Assembly (NCBI GenBank): GCA_037127315.1
Contig: JBBBDQ010001451.1
Location: 1,577,001 to 1,641,000 of the forward strand
Direction of reading: 5' to 3'
Length of the DNA: 64,000 nt
Source: Ascarosepion bandense
Lineage: Eukaryota; Mollusca; Cephalopoda; Sepiida; Sepiidae
Under the pieces are notes generated by a model, which had not been told where the DNA came from, made no database searches, and was given only the letters and a program-made list of their open reading frames with translations. This document shows, piece after piece, positions 8,787 through 19,059 of this stretch. Numbering within the stretch: position 1 is the first letter of the stretch; every line of letters starts with the position of its first letter. The position numbers and the translations under genes are program-made.

Positions 8787-9265
8787 TGTTATATATCGCC
8801 GTACGACGACAAAACAACAAACACGCATATATAAAAATATAAGGTTATATTTTTATTATTAACGACGGACCCTGTGTAATAGAGAACGGAAGGGTGAGAG
8901 GCACATAGTTGGGTTGACGGGAGTGTAGTTTTTGCCTGTGGTGTCCCTCTGCTTCCACTGGTCGTTCCCTGCTACTGGCGAATCCGTGTGTCGAGGTCTT
9001 TATATAGTCCTCTAGAACCGGGACTTTCCTTCCGGTTTTTTGACTCGCCCACGCAACGCCCACGTAATTCTAAGAGGCACCTGATCTGTTTGCCTCTGTA
9101 GCCATTTCCGCCGCTGTCGGAAATAAGGTCAAAACGACATCCGCTCCGGCTTCGACAGGATGTATTTCACAAACACCTGTCTTGTCGCTTCGCCGCCCCT
9201 TTCACCGATGGAAAACACCATCGCTTGCATCACTTCCTCGAGTGGGGCCAGATTGTTATATTTCA
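8787..9265 (-). repeat. 5' LTR (479 bp, full length)
   Basis: Begins TGAAATATAAC at 9265 and ends ATATAACA at 8787 on the element strand. It contains a TATA box (TATATAAA, 8999-9006) in a GGACTATATAAAGACC context and an AATAAA (8852-8857) within the 72 bp that the other LTR has lost. It is the better reference copy of this family's LTR. Confidence 0.93.
8999..9006 (-). promoter_or_regulatory. LTR TATA box
   Basis: TATATAAA on the element strand, about 220 nt upstream of the LTR 3' end and conserved in both LTRs (the other is at 1477-1484). Its position fits the U3 core promoter. There is no transcript evidence. Confidence 0.55.
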
Positions 9266-9398
9266 GTACGTCATTTATTACGATAGAGAGAAACTACGAA
9301 AAATTAATAGGGTCAAGGCATCATCAAAATTCCAAGACAACGGAAATCTTAATGAGAGGAATTTGAAAGAGAAATATACGAGCAATGTTACAATCGAA

Positions 9399-9693
9399 TG
9401 TGGTGCAGTGGATATCGACTCTGAACGAGAAATCGGGGAGCCGAGTTCGAATTCCAGTTGGATTCCTTGCATTCACTTACGCGCAAATATCCTTGGGAAA
9501 TCCGTCTCTTCCTCCCAGTTATGGATTAAAAAACAGGATAGATTCGGTTCTATAGCCTTTGCTGGCAACCAGTCTACTTCAGAAAGCAATGGTAACCAAT
9601 GGCGAGATAATCTTCTGCCTAGTCATTCATGTCTCTTTCGAGACATGATCGCCCAAAGCGTGTATCACGTATGGCACCTAACTAACTGACTGG
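9399..9693 (+). mobile_element. tRNA-derived SINE, full length
   Basis: The head has a tRNA-like box A (GGTGCAGTGGATATCG) and box B (GAGTTCGAATTCC). The body contains CATTCACTTACGCGCAAATA, TCCAGTTATGG-type and GGTTCTATAGCC blocks and a 9-bp hairpin (TCATGTCTC/GAGACATGA). The 3' end is TATCACGTATGGCAC then (ACTG)n. This is the dominant SINE of the window and lies just right of the Ty3 element. Confidence 0.88.
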
Positions 9694-9814
9694 ACAAAAT
9701 CAGAACAGTAAGTCTAAGTGCGATGAATTGAGAGAACACTTAGTATCTTCTGAAATCATGTTCATCCCAAATGAAAACTAAGCAAAAAAAAAAAAAATTA
9801 TGATATATATTTAC

Positions 9815-10640
9815 TTCTTTTATTATCATTTTACCCCAAAAAATCCGAAAGGTCACTGGTGCGCAGGGGGGTACTGTGATCGAATAAAAAAAATGGTACA
9901 GGGGATGTCTAAGCAAAGATAAGAGATGGATAGGAATTAAACCAATAAAAGATGGCCTTTGAGGCTGCATTTAAGCTTTTGGAAATTGTAGATATCCAGG
10001 AAGCAAACAAAAGGAAGTGAGTTCCACAAACGCGAAGATCGAAAAATGAAGATGTTACAGTAAAAATGGAGGTTACATTTTGTTATTTCTACGGTAAAAT
10101 GACGGGACCTAGATGCCAATCTAGTAGCACTGGTAAATACAAGCGGTCAAGATACTAGGGGAAAATGCTCATCAGAGCAGTTGCCTTGAAAATACTTGTA
10201 GAAAGGTAGAGGGAAGCCACAGCACGTCGAAATAATGAAAAGGAGTCAAAAACAAGCCAATTTGCAGCATAGAATATGAGACCGTGCAGAAAGAAATTAG
10301 AAACAGGCAACCAGTTTAAAAATGGATGACTCAACGATAAATTTAGAGAAGCACAATGAATAAACATAAGTGATAAAATAGGTACGAATGAAAAATAAAA
10401 AAAGATAACAGGACAAGAGACATGCTCATCAAAAGGATGCATAAAATCCAAGGAGGGGAAACTGATATTAGAGAAAGAAAAAGAAAATAGAGAATTAAAG
10501 AATATATCTGAAAGGTTTTCTACAACCAAAGCAGAAAACCGGCAATATCTAGAAATATCGAAGGACCAAAAATATTCAAATCTGGAGCGAAATCAGTGCT
10601 GGCCATATTGAACAGAACAACGCACCAAAACCAGAAGCAA
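9815..10640 (-). mobile_element. LINE relic, 3' half
   Basis: A minus-strand jockey/CR1-like LINE fragment. The tail (ATCATTTTACCCC on the plus strand) begins near 9818. A single copy of the AAGATAAGAGATGGAT...AAAAGATGGC unit lies in its 3' UTR; this is the unit amplified to 22 copies at 58591-60660. The C-terminal motifs SRLWNSLP and FKC are readable at 9965-10050. The RT C-terminal region extends to about 10640 but is full of stops. Confidence 0.65.
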
Positions 10641-10690
10641 TTTTAATGTAGATACTGAAATCTATAAATGTTTTCGTCATTGATATGATT

Positions 10691-10965
10691 TAGTCAGTCG
10701 GTTAAGTGCCATACGTAATACACGCTTGGGCGATCATGTCTCTGTCGAGACATGAGAGACTGGGCGAAAGATTTTTCCGCGGTTGGTTGCCATTATTTTT
10801 GCAGAAGACTGGTTGCCAACCAAGACCTTAGAACCCTATCTGCCCTACTATTTAACCCATAGCAGGATAGAGAAGCGACAAACTCATACCTTTCCCAAGG
10901 ACATTTGCGCGTATGGGAATGTAATTGGAACTGTAAATTTACCTGGAATTTGAACTGAAATTTTT
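10691..10965 (-). mobile_element. tRNA-derived SINE, decayed head
   Basis: Minus-strand copy of the main SINE. The (CAGT)n tail, GTGCCATACGTAATACAC and the hairpin (TCATGTCTC..GAGACATGA) are clear. The head is degraded around 10940-10965. Confidence 0.8.
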
Positions 10966-10969
10966 CTAG

Positions 10970-11690
10970 TTTTGGCAAAATTTGTTTACTCAAATGATCT
11001 ATATCTGGAAAATTGTATTTAAAAGTTGTTTTTTTTTTTAAAGTGATATTTCGTTTCGTTTTTAATGAGGAAAATTGAGAATAATGGCGTAGATCTTTGT
11101 ATAAGTGCACAGACCAACAGTGTGTAAAATATTTTGTTAAAATGGTTTCCTCTATAGTGGCAGGTTTTTAGAATTTTCTTTGTGGTTTTTCCTTCAATTA
11201 CTCTTCCAGTTATAGTTTCGTTGGAAATACACAAGAGAAAACCAAATAGAACATTGCTAATTAATCAAAGAAGTCTATGTTGTTTGTATAAAAATGACGG
11301 TACGGCACAATTTTGTATAAACCGAGGGAAAGTTAATGGGTATGATTATTACGTCATTATCTTGTATATTTTGAACTACATTTACCCACATACTCATTAT
11401 TATCAGGATAAATTTGGTAAACAGTAAAGAACAAATTCCAAGGAACGATCCAGAATATGATTTGCTGAAACGACACTCCTGCAGATTTTCAAATGAAGGA
11501 ATAAATGTTTATTAAAAGAAATTAATGACATTACTTCCAGTTTTCTGCGCTAAAACATTCAAATGAAAAATTCAAATACATATTTGATATTTTATGCCCG
11601 AAGTAAAAAATATTCCCACAATAACTATAATTGCTGGCATACATATGTAGAAAATAAAAAGAGTTATGAAAATATTTATAATCCTTTTAT
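10970..11690. other. AT-rich, no gene seen
   Basis: No open frame with recognisable motifs, no structured repeat and no RNA gene found by eye. Confidence 0.5.
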
Positions 11691-11711
11691 ATCTATCTAC
11701 ACACACACACA

Positions 11712-11781
<70 letters not shown>

Positions 11782-11992
11782 ACATGTGTATATGGATATA
11801 ATAATATACTCATATATTTTCATAAACTGGTATAGTTAGAAATATAGATATCTCTCTTACTTTATATATATGTATATATTACCTTATTACTCTTGCTTAT
11901 ACGTAACTAAAATATATAAATATATATATCTATTATATATTACTCATGTATATATCTATATATGTTACTTATATATATATGTTATTTATATA

Positions 11993-12036
<44 letters not shown>

Positions 12037-12150
12037 TATATACATTATTTTATTTTAAACATATTTTATATATATTACTATATTTTTATTCTTACCTTAT
12101 ATAGATAATACTTTTTATATATAAATCTATAAATATATATATATATATTA

Positions 12151-12196
<46 letters not shown>

Positions 12197-12368
12197 CACA
12201 ATATATATATACATATATGTTACTTTTTATACATATATATATATATCATTAGAAAATATTCAAACCACTTAAATAAAATTTTATCATTTACGCAGGTTAG
12301 TTTTAAAAAAGAAAAACTTCCATCTCCAGGTAGAATTCGTCATCTATATCTATCTATCTATCTATCTA

Positions 12369-12409
<41 letters not shown>

Positions 12410-12414
12410 ATCTA

Positions 12415-12449
<35 letters not shown>

Positions 12450-12594
12450 TTGCTTAAGGTAGATTTACGTGTATCTGTTCTATCAAAAAAACGTTCATGC
12501 ATTCATGTTTTTCTATCACAATTTCAATTGGCCTACTTAGGGGTTCGGTTGATATGCGTATGCCTCTATCTAAAAGTTCTCAATCCTATTTAAT

Positions 12595-12665
<71 letters not shown>
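11690..12665. repeat. Microsatellite cluster (CA)n, (AT)n, (TATC)n
   Basis: (CA)n at about 11697-11759 passes into (TA)n to 11781. (AT)n blocks follow at 11998-12034, 12134-12215 and 12596-12662, and (TATC)/(AT) mixed at 12346-12447. Apparent open frames over these blocks are low-complexity artefacts. Confidence 0.9.
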
Positions 12666-12667
<2 letters not shown>

Positions 12668-13370
12668 AGAATCTTTAACATTTGGTAAGTTAAATTCCAC
12701 TAGAGACAGACTCCAAGTAGAAATCAATGTTAAATTTTATTACTGAATTTAACTGAGTATTATAATTAGGAAACAATATTTAGATATTTTTTAGAAACCC
12801 ATTGGTAATACTGTATTTCGTAGTCTCAGCCGCTTTTCAAATTCTAATTCATACAACATTGAAGGTAGGTCTAAAATTTGGCCGGACGAAATCACGTGGG
12901 ATAGAAAAAAAAGGAAAGGAAAAGACAAATGTTAAAAAGAGAAAAAGAGAAATAGAACAGTATAAGGAGAAAGGGGGTTTAAATTTTAACTTTGATTTTA
13001 GATTTGGGCAAAAATCTGCGTTAGTGAAAGAGTTGAACTTTGACCCAAGCAGCTCGTTGACCGTTTTAGATGCATGATGTTGGAGTTTGGAATTTAATGA
13101 TTAGGGGTTCAATTTACGCTCGACAAATAATTGTTAGTTTTTCTGTAATCATAACGTGGTACTAAAAAAGACCTAGAATTAATAATAATTCAGAATTAAA
13201 AGATTAAAAGATTTTAGAAAATTAAAAATTAAAAATTAAAAAATGAATGGAACCATTAAAGAGTATAATAAATTAATAAAACTTTTTAGAGGTGAGTGAA
13301 TAACTAAAAATATGTCATCCATAATAGAAACATTTTTAATAATAATGATGATAATGATAGATGTAGTAAG
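12666..13370. other. AT-rich, no gene seen
   Basis: An open frame at 12802-13077 has only Lys/Glu-rich low complexity and no family resemblance. I see nothing else. Confidence 0.45.
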
Positions 13371-13374
13371 GTTA

Positions 13375-13684
13375 TGTGCGTTGTGGCGCAGTGGATATCG
13401 GCTCGGAACGAGAAATCGGGTTGCCGAGTTCGAATTCCAGTTGATTGCATTCACTTACGCGCAAATACCATTGGGAAAGGTATTACTCCGTCTCTTCCCT
13501 CCAGTTATGAGTTAAATAACAGGACAGATTGGGTTCTATAGCCTTGGTCGGCAACCAGTCTACCGCAGAAAGCAATAGCCACCTACTGCGGGATAATCTT
13601 CTGCCCAGTCAGTCATGTCTCTTTCGAGACATGATCGCCCAAACATGTATCACGTATGGCACTTAACTGACTAACTGACTGACT
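13375..13684 (+). mobile_element. tRNA-derived SINE, well preserved
   Basis: The head TTGTGGCGCAGTGGATATCG and box B GAGTTCGAATTCC are near-consensus. The complete body with the conserved hairpin ends in ACTGACTAACTGACTGACT. It is a good type copy for the family. Confidence 0.9.
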
Positions 13685-13689
13685 AAGGA

Positions 13690-14300
13690 CAAATATAAAT
13701 CAAACAAATCTAAAAATAGAGATACTCATAATCCTAATGATGAGGATAACATACAACGAGTTTGGAGCGAAGTGATTTTTACTATCGATCGGCGTCGGAG
13801 ATTTGGGCGTCGACACAAAGGACACAGGGTGAGGTCCACAGAAAGTTGTTTAAGTAATTTTTTTTTTACTTTAAGTAAAATTTCTTTCAGGTGCAATCTT
13901 TACTGGCAGTTTTTCTGTTATTAAAATGTGTGATGTTTAAAATGTAAAAACAAAAGCATTGTAGAAAACAAAGTCGGTTTTGTTGTGCGTTCACTCACGA
14001 GGGACACCAGCAAACTTTACAACTTAAAACATTTAAAACTTAAATTGTATTGAAATTTTAAAAAATTGGAAATCACGAAAATTAAAATGTCGCATTTGCA
14101 CATATTTATCGGTACCAGATGTGAATAATTCTAATCACTATTGACGTTTATGCCACCCCCCCCCTTTCTCTACACATCATTACATTCATATGAATATTAC
14201 TTCAACCTAAAGAAGTATTTTAGTTGGAGAAACACATTATAGTGTAGTTTGACAGTCAACAGCCTTACATTGTTCTGATATACAGAAATTTATTTATCAT
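13690..14300. other. No gene or repeat recognised
   Basis: Unassigned AT-rich sequence with a short C-homopolymer near 14155-14164. Confidence 0.4.
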
Positions 14301-14306
14301 GGTCTA

Positions 14307-14307
<1 letters not shown>

Positions 14308-14390
<83 letters not shown>
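14308..14390. repeat. (CA)n-(AT)n microsatellite
   Basis: (CA)n to 14341 followed directly by (AT)n to about 14390. Confidence 0.95.
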
Positions 14391-14394
14391 TCCA

Positions 14395-14891
14395 TGCAGT
14401 TGGAGTAGATAGACTGAACTATCGCCTGGTTCACACTCCACCCACGTCTATTGAACAGGTGTAGAGGCTCATCCCTTGTTCCCTGTTTACGATGTGGTTA
14501 CCGGCTTTCTCTTTTCCAATCTTTTCACTTTCTTTTTTGTTTATTTTTTTTCAATTGGCGTAGATAGACTGAACTATCGCCCGGTTCACACTCCACCTAC
14601 GTCTATTGAACAGGTGTAGAGGCTCATCCCTTGTTCCCTGTTTAAGATGTGGTTTCCGGCATTCTCTTTTTCAATCTTTTCCCTTTTCTTTTTTTTAATT
14701 TTTTCAAATGGAGTAGATAGACTGAACTATCACCCGCTTCACACTCCACCCACGTCTACTGAACAGGTGCAGAGGCTTATCCCTTGTTCCCTGTTTAGGA
14801 CGTGGTTTCCGGCTTTCTCTTTTCCAATCTATTCACTCATACGTAGCCCCCTGCACACCAGTGGCCTTACCGCCTTGCTCGGTGTGATATG

Positions 14892-14895
<4 letters not shown>
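14395..14895 (+). mobile_element. LINE 3' UTR with three ~153-bp subrepeats
   Basis: Three tandem units, marked by TAGATAGACTGAACTATC at 14406, 14561 and 14713, each carry CACTCCACC..GTCTATTGAACAGG..CATCCCTTGTTCCCTG. They run into the LINE tail GTAGCCCCCTGCACACCAGTGGC..TTGCTCGGTGTGATATGATTAA at 14843-14895. The same arrangement occurs in reverse at 62072-62760, so the subrepeats are a feature of a LINE subfamily rather than of this locus. Confidence 0.75.

Positions 14896-14896
<1 letters not shown>

Positions 14897-14989
<93 letters not shown>
14897..14989. repeat. (AT)n microsatellite
   Basis: About 93 bp of nearly pure AT starting where the LINE tail ends. Confidence 0.95.
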
Positions 14990-14990
<1 letters not shown>

Positions 14991-15371
14991 TACCGGCAAT
15001 AATTATTAGGCCAACCGTTTTTTTTTAAGAAAGGATGTATTTCATACAATGTTTAGTATTTATTGTCAAATGAATATAAAATGTTTTTTTTGTTATTATT
15101 ACTTTAAAAGATTTTACAAGGCAAGGAAGCAAAAACTTGCCCGAATGACCCTGGAATTTGTTTCATTGATTTATTGATGAAACTGCAATATAGGTAATTA
15201 TTAAATATCTATAAATTTATTTGATGCACATGCTATTGTGCAATATTAACAAAAGAACAATTCTATTTTCATTTGCAATTATTCACTTGGCAATAAATAC
15301 TAAAAAATAGTATGAAATACATCATTTTTTTAAAACACTGGGGTGGCCTAATAATTATGGCCGGTTGTGTA
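14988..15371. mobile_element. MITE with ~100-bp terminal inverted repeats
   Basis: The ends pair as ACCGGC.ATAATTATTAGGCCA at the left and its complement at the right. The pairing continues inward through GATGTATTTCATAC and TTTAGTATTTATTG, giving arms of about 100 bp in a 384-bp element. It sits in (AT)n with TA at both ends, fitting Tc1/mariner-superfamily target choice. No coding capacity. Confidence 0.7.
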
Positions 15372-15680
15372 GATATCTTCTTCTTCTTCTATGTGCTCTG
15401 TATTTTTAGGACGTTGGCGAACGTGGCTTTCCACTTTTCCCTATTCCTAGTGGCTCTCAGCACGCCTTCTCCTGTTACACCCTAAAACCCTTGTTCCATG
15501 ATCCACCTGATTATATCCTTAAAATATGTTATCCTCGATCCATGATATTCGCAGCATCCTTCTGTAGAATCACATTTCAGTTGCTTCAAGTTTTTCCTTC
15601 ATCTTTGATGATATTGTCCAGCATTCACTGCCATATTGAAGAACAGACAACACATAGCTATCCAGTACTCACTTTTTGGT
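15372..15680 (-). pseudogene. RTE-like LINE C-terminal relic
   Basis: Minus-strand translation gives YVLSVLQYGSECWT, KMKEKLEATEM, then a TGA where Trp is expected, then FYRRMLRISW. Further downstream NREKWKAT appears. This is the region after the RT of RTE/BovB-type LINEs. It is broken by stops and an internal gap. Confidence 0.7.
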
Positions 15681-15684
15681 TTCG

Positions 15685-15815
15685 GCTCACATGAAGATTA
15701 GAACCAACTTAATAAAAAATTATGCAAATGTTAGAGAATTTTTGTCTTTATTTTCGCCTGAAATTAAAGCCAAAATACGATGTTTAGAACGGATTAAGCA
15801 TAATATTATTAGCTC
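15685..15815 (+). repeat. Coding-like dispersed segment, copy 1
   Basis: Shares ~100 bp with 40395-40515. Both translate in the same frame to NYxNVxEFLSLFSPEIKAKIRC. I do not recognise the protein. See the finding for the substitution pattern. Confidence 0.5.
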
Positions 15816-15884
15816 TACTTTTGTATTGAGCACTTTCTTAAAAATAGTGTTTCTTTTGACAAGGAATATTATTCCAACAATACT

Positions 15885-15885
<1 letters not shown>

Positions 15886-15928
<43 letters not shown>
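15886..15928. repeat. (AT)n microsatellite
   Basis: Pure TA run abutting the start of the next LINE fragment. Confidence 0.95.
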
Positions 15929-15929
<1 letters not shown>

Positions 15930-15931
<2 letters not shown>

Positions 15932-16185
15932 GCCACAATATTAGCAACTAGGTCCAACTTTTTTACTGTGAAACCAATAAATTTTAAACACAAATTCTAC
16001 TCTATCTTCTTCTTTTCTCGCTCTTCCCGCCTGTGGAACTCCCTCCCATTTACTTGCTTCCTCGACGGCTACAATCTCCAAGAATTTAAATGTAAAGTCA
16101 ATAGTCATCTCCTATCTCACTAACCTGCATCCTCTCTCTGCAATGCTCCTTTCTCCGTCCACTCCACTCATCAGTATTTTCATTC
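15930..16185 (+). mobile_element. LINE C-terminal fragment
   Basis: Plus-strand copy encoding SRLWNSLPFTCFLDGYNLQ then EFKCKVN and a stop at about 16121. The 3' UTR is cut at about 16185, where Ty3 internal sequence begins. Confidence 0.75.
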
Positions 16186-16719
16186 TTCTTTTACAACAAT
16201 TTGGCGACGAAGGATTCGTATAAGTACACGGGAAAGATACAGTTTCAAGTCAGTCGCCTTTACAATTTGGTGAAGAGGATTCTAACAAATTCATGGGGAG
16301 AGGAAAACACATTCTAAATCTAATCGCCAAATAAAAAATTTGGCATAAAATAAGACGGAGGAAAAAAGACGTTGTCACATCAGTCGTGAAGAAGAAATTG
16401 GCGATACAAATAGAACGAACCCACGCATAACGCCAAGGAAAAAAAATTAGCGACGAGGACCTCGAACATTACACAAGAAGAGTCGACAACATCAAATTTG
16501 TGAAGCAGATTCGCGCACAAGTCGTACAAAATCGTAACGAATTTTTTCCTCCCAACCGCGAATCACTTTAACAAGGTGTCCCACAAATTGATTCAAACAC
16601 GTCGACTACAAACAAGTTGTCCACACTATCATCGACAAATAGAGAAAAACTGTCGGAATTAACTGCTAGAAAGCAACTGATAAAAATAAAACCCCACCCG
16701 GCGTCGGAACAGCAGAAAA

Positions 16720-17700
16720 ATGAAAGATTTTCAAAAGGGAAAACTTGAAATCATTAAGAGAACTGAAGAAAGACAATATCAATTAGAAATAAGACAAATA
16801 GAAATATAAAAGTCTAACGAAGAAAGACAAATATAAATGCAAAAGGCAAATGATGAAATACAAACACAATTGCAAGAACTGTTATTGAAATTAACAAGCA
16901 TAGCTCTGGATAGGAACACGGAAAAGGAGGAGACATTTTCACAAGATGCGGTGTGGAACGCGATTGAAATTGTTAAATACTCAGTTGAGGAAGATAAAAA
17001 ATTGGAGAGTATTAGAGGCGATACGAGGATATTTTTAATATCGACTGTCAGCATTGGAGTGAAAAGAGTAAATTAAGACTTCTACTCAGGAAATTAGGCA
17101 CAGACGAACACATTAAGTTCGTAGACTATATTCTCCCTAAAAAAAACGAATAATCTAACGTTCTACGAGGCAGTGACAGGCCTCACAGATCTATTTAGCC
17201 CCCAAATCTCGTTGTTCTATAAAAGGTGGAAATGTCTTAATCTCAGAAAAGACGAAAACGAAGACTATTCTATTTTTGCAGCTACCGTCAATAAACATTG
17301 TGACGATTTTAAATGTCGGAGCTTAGCCCAGATAATTTCAAATGTCTCATATTTGTCCAAGTACTAGTTGCTGCTAAACACAGTAAAATGAGAAAACGCA
17401 TACTGACCAAACTGCAAAACGAGCCAGGTCTAACATTACAAAAATTGTCAGAGGATTGCCAGAAATGCCCCAGCATAAAGAAAAATAGCAAGAACATTGA
17501 AAAGTCAGGAGTTGCGCACATTCGAAAGATAAAAACATTTACGTTTTGTAAACTCCCAACAGACAAAACAAAATTATCATGCCAAAGAGAAAAAATACAG
17601 AACTACGGTTGACAAGAATCCAGTAAAAATAGGCCTCACACTTCTGCATGTTACAGATGTGGTGGATGGCATTGACGTAAAGATTGTTTTTTTAAATATA
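16720..17700 (+). pseudogene. Ty3 gag relic with zinc knuckle
   Basis: Readable pieces in changing frames: a Lys/Glu/Gln-rich N-terminus (16720-17076), LFSPQISLFYKRWKCLNL with NKHCDDFKC (17190-17320), DNFKCLIFVQ and a helical segment (17325-17500), and CYRCGGWH.RKDC at about 17645-17690, a CCHC knuckle. The order matches Gag of a clade of metazoan Ty3 elements. At least four frame breaks are visible. Confidence 0.65.
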
Positions 17701-17844
17701 AATGTTGGGTCACAAATCATCGGTATGTAGAAATAAAAACAAACCTTGTAGAGTAAGATCTGCTAGAGTGGGAAATAATAATGAAACACAAGAAATTACG
17801 TTGAAATGGAAATTCTGAATAAAAAAATTAAATGGCAACTGGAT

Positions 17845-18335
17845 TCAATTCCTAAATTGACGATTATCGTCGTCGTCTTGCGGCCTCTGTCGAGATCGGA
17901 CTCACTACCCTCCTCCAGTATTCACCGTGCATTTGGAACCCTGGCGCAGTTTATAGCAAAATTCATAATCTTGTCAAATAGCTGAATACTTGATGCTTTT
18001 CGAGGGCTACCAAGGGTGTCTTTATTGTGACACCAACACTGGATGGGTTGCCTCCATGCCCCATCCTGTTATTTCTGGAGGGAAGTGACGGATTAATACC
18101 TTTCCCAAGAGTACCAGTGGTTAAGTGAATGCAGGGTACTCAACTGGAATTCGAACTCGGCTCACCGATTTCTCTTTCCAAGCCGACATCTACTGCACCA
18201 CAACGTCACTGAACGCTTACAGCGCCTGGTATTCCCAAGCTCTCACTCATCTTAATACTGACCAGGCTCACATTGCTTAACTTCGGTGATCGAATGAGAA
18301 CCGGTGTATTCAACGTGATATGCCGATTGTAAACT
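17845..18335 (-). mobile_element. 5S rRNA-tRNA composite SINE inside Ty3 protease
   Basis: On the minus strand: a 5S rRNA-like head (18333-18210) with TTGAATACACCGGTTCTC, GATCACCGAAGTTAAGCAA and GCTTGGGAATACCAGGCGCTGTA. It is followed directly by the tRNA-like SINE head (GTTGTGGTGCAGTAGATG, then GCCGAGTTCGAATTCCAG) and a shortened SINE body to about 18050. The remaining ~200 bp to 17845 is a tail I do not recognise. The flanking Ty3 sequence reads as protease on both sides. Confidence 0.8.
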
Positions 18336-19059
18336 TACAAGTATGGCGGAAATTAAATAGGCCGATCATGTACACACTAAAAAAATTGCAATATCAATAA
18401 CAGGAAAAAGAATTAAACTGGAAGGGGATATTATTGTAAATGTAAAGGAAAACTAAAAAAAAACAACTAAAAATCTACGTAACAAAAAGTAGACACAAAC
18501 TGGTAGGAACGAATTGGATGCAGAAATTTAATATGTGAGATTTACCCATTAATGCTTCTTGCATAACAATAAAAAGCGTGACGAAAGCGGTATTTCCAAA
18601 TAACAAAAAGTCACAACAGAAATCACGCAAAAGAAACCCGTATTTATTACACCGGTAGTTACTGGAAAAACTTGCACACCAGGCGAACTAGTGACACACA
18701 TAAATCAAAGAAAGGATAAAGAGTCATGCTCGTCATGCTCAAAAAAGTTTGAAGCGAAGGAAAAAATCCTTTGGAAGCCGTTGAGAATATTAAACCTCAA
18801 ACCGAAAAAAAACTGGCTCCTCAAACAAACACGCTAGGGAGGGGGTATTGGGGAGTCGCCCCTTTTTAAACACACTCGTCCAATAGACTCGTACTTATGA
18901 TCCTTGCCTACAGAGAACGAGGGTGTCTGTAGTGTGTTAGAGAGTTGTTGTTAGAGTTATAGTGCTTGTCAGAGAAGTTGAACCGCCGCTCGTTGGTCAG
19001 CAAGAATAGAGGATTATTAGACGGACTTATTTCTTTGTATATATTTGACTCCAACTAAC

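Larger units (their letters stand above)
1337..9265 (-). mobile_element. Env-bearing Ty3/gypsy retroelement (errantivirus-like organisation)
   Basis: Complete LTR element on the minus strand: 5' LTR 8787-9265, primer-binding-site candidate, gag, pro, pol, env, polypurine tract and 3' LTR 1337-1743. Both LTRs run TG...CA in element orientation and are flanked by GTAC at 1333-1336 and 9266-9269, a 4-bp target-site duplication that supports one integration event. I count about eight substitutions over the ~399 shared LTR bases, about 2%, so it is fairly young. Gene order and the F-like Env match env-carrying Ty3 elements such as insect errantiviruses. Defects: TAA between pro and RT, missing integrase core, TAG early in env, and a 3' LTR deletion. 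It is therefore very unlikely to be autonomous now. Confidence 0.93.

Noticed and set aside
12802..13077. 91-codon Lys-rich open frame
   Set aside because: Low-complexity composition and no recognisable domain.
13375..13460. True tRNA gene at SINE heads
   Set aside because: Boxes A and B are present, but there is no acceptor pairing or cloverleaf, and the sequence runs into a repeated SINE body.
18208..18335. Functional 5S rRNA gene
   Set aside because: The 5S-like sequence is mutated, truncated and fused to a SINE at the same junction in three places. There is no tandem 5S cluster.
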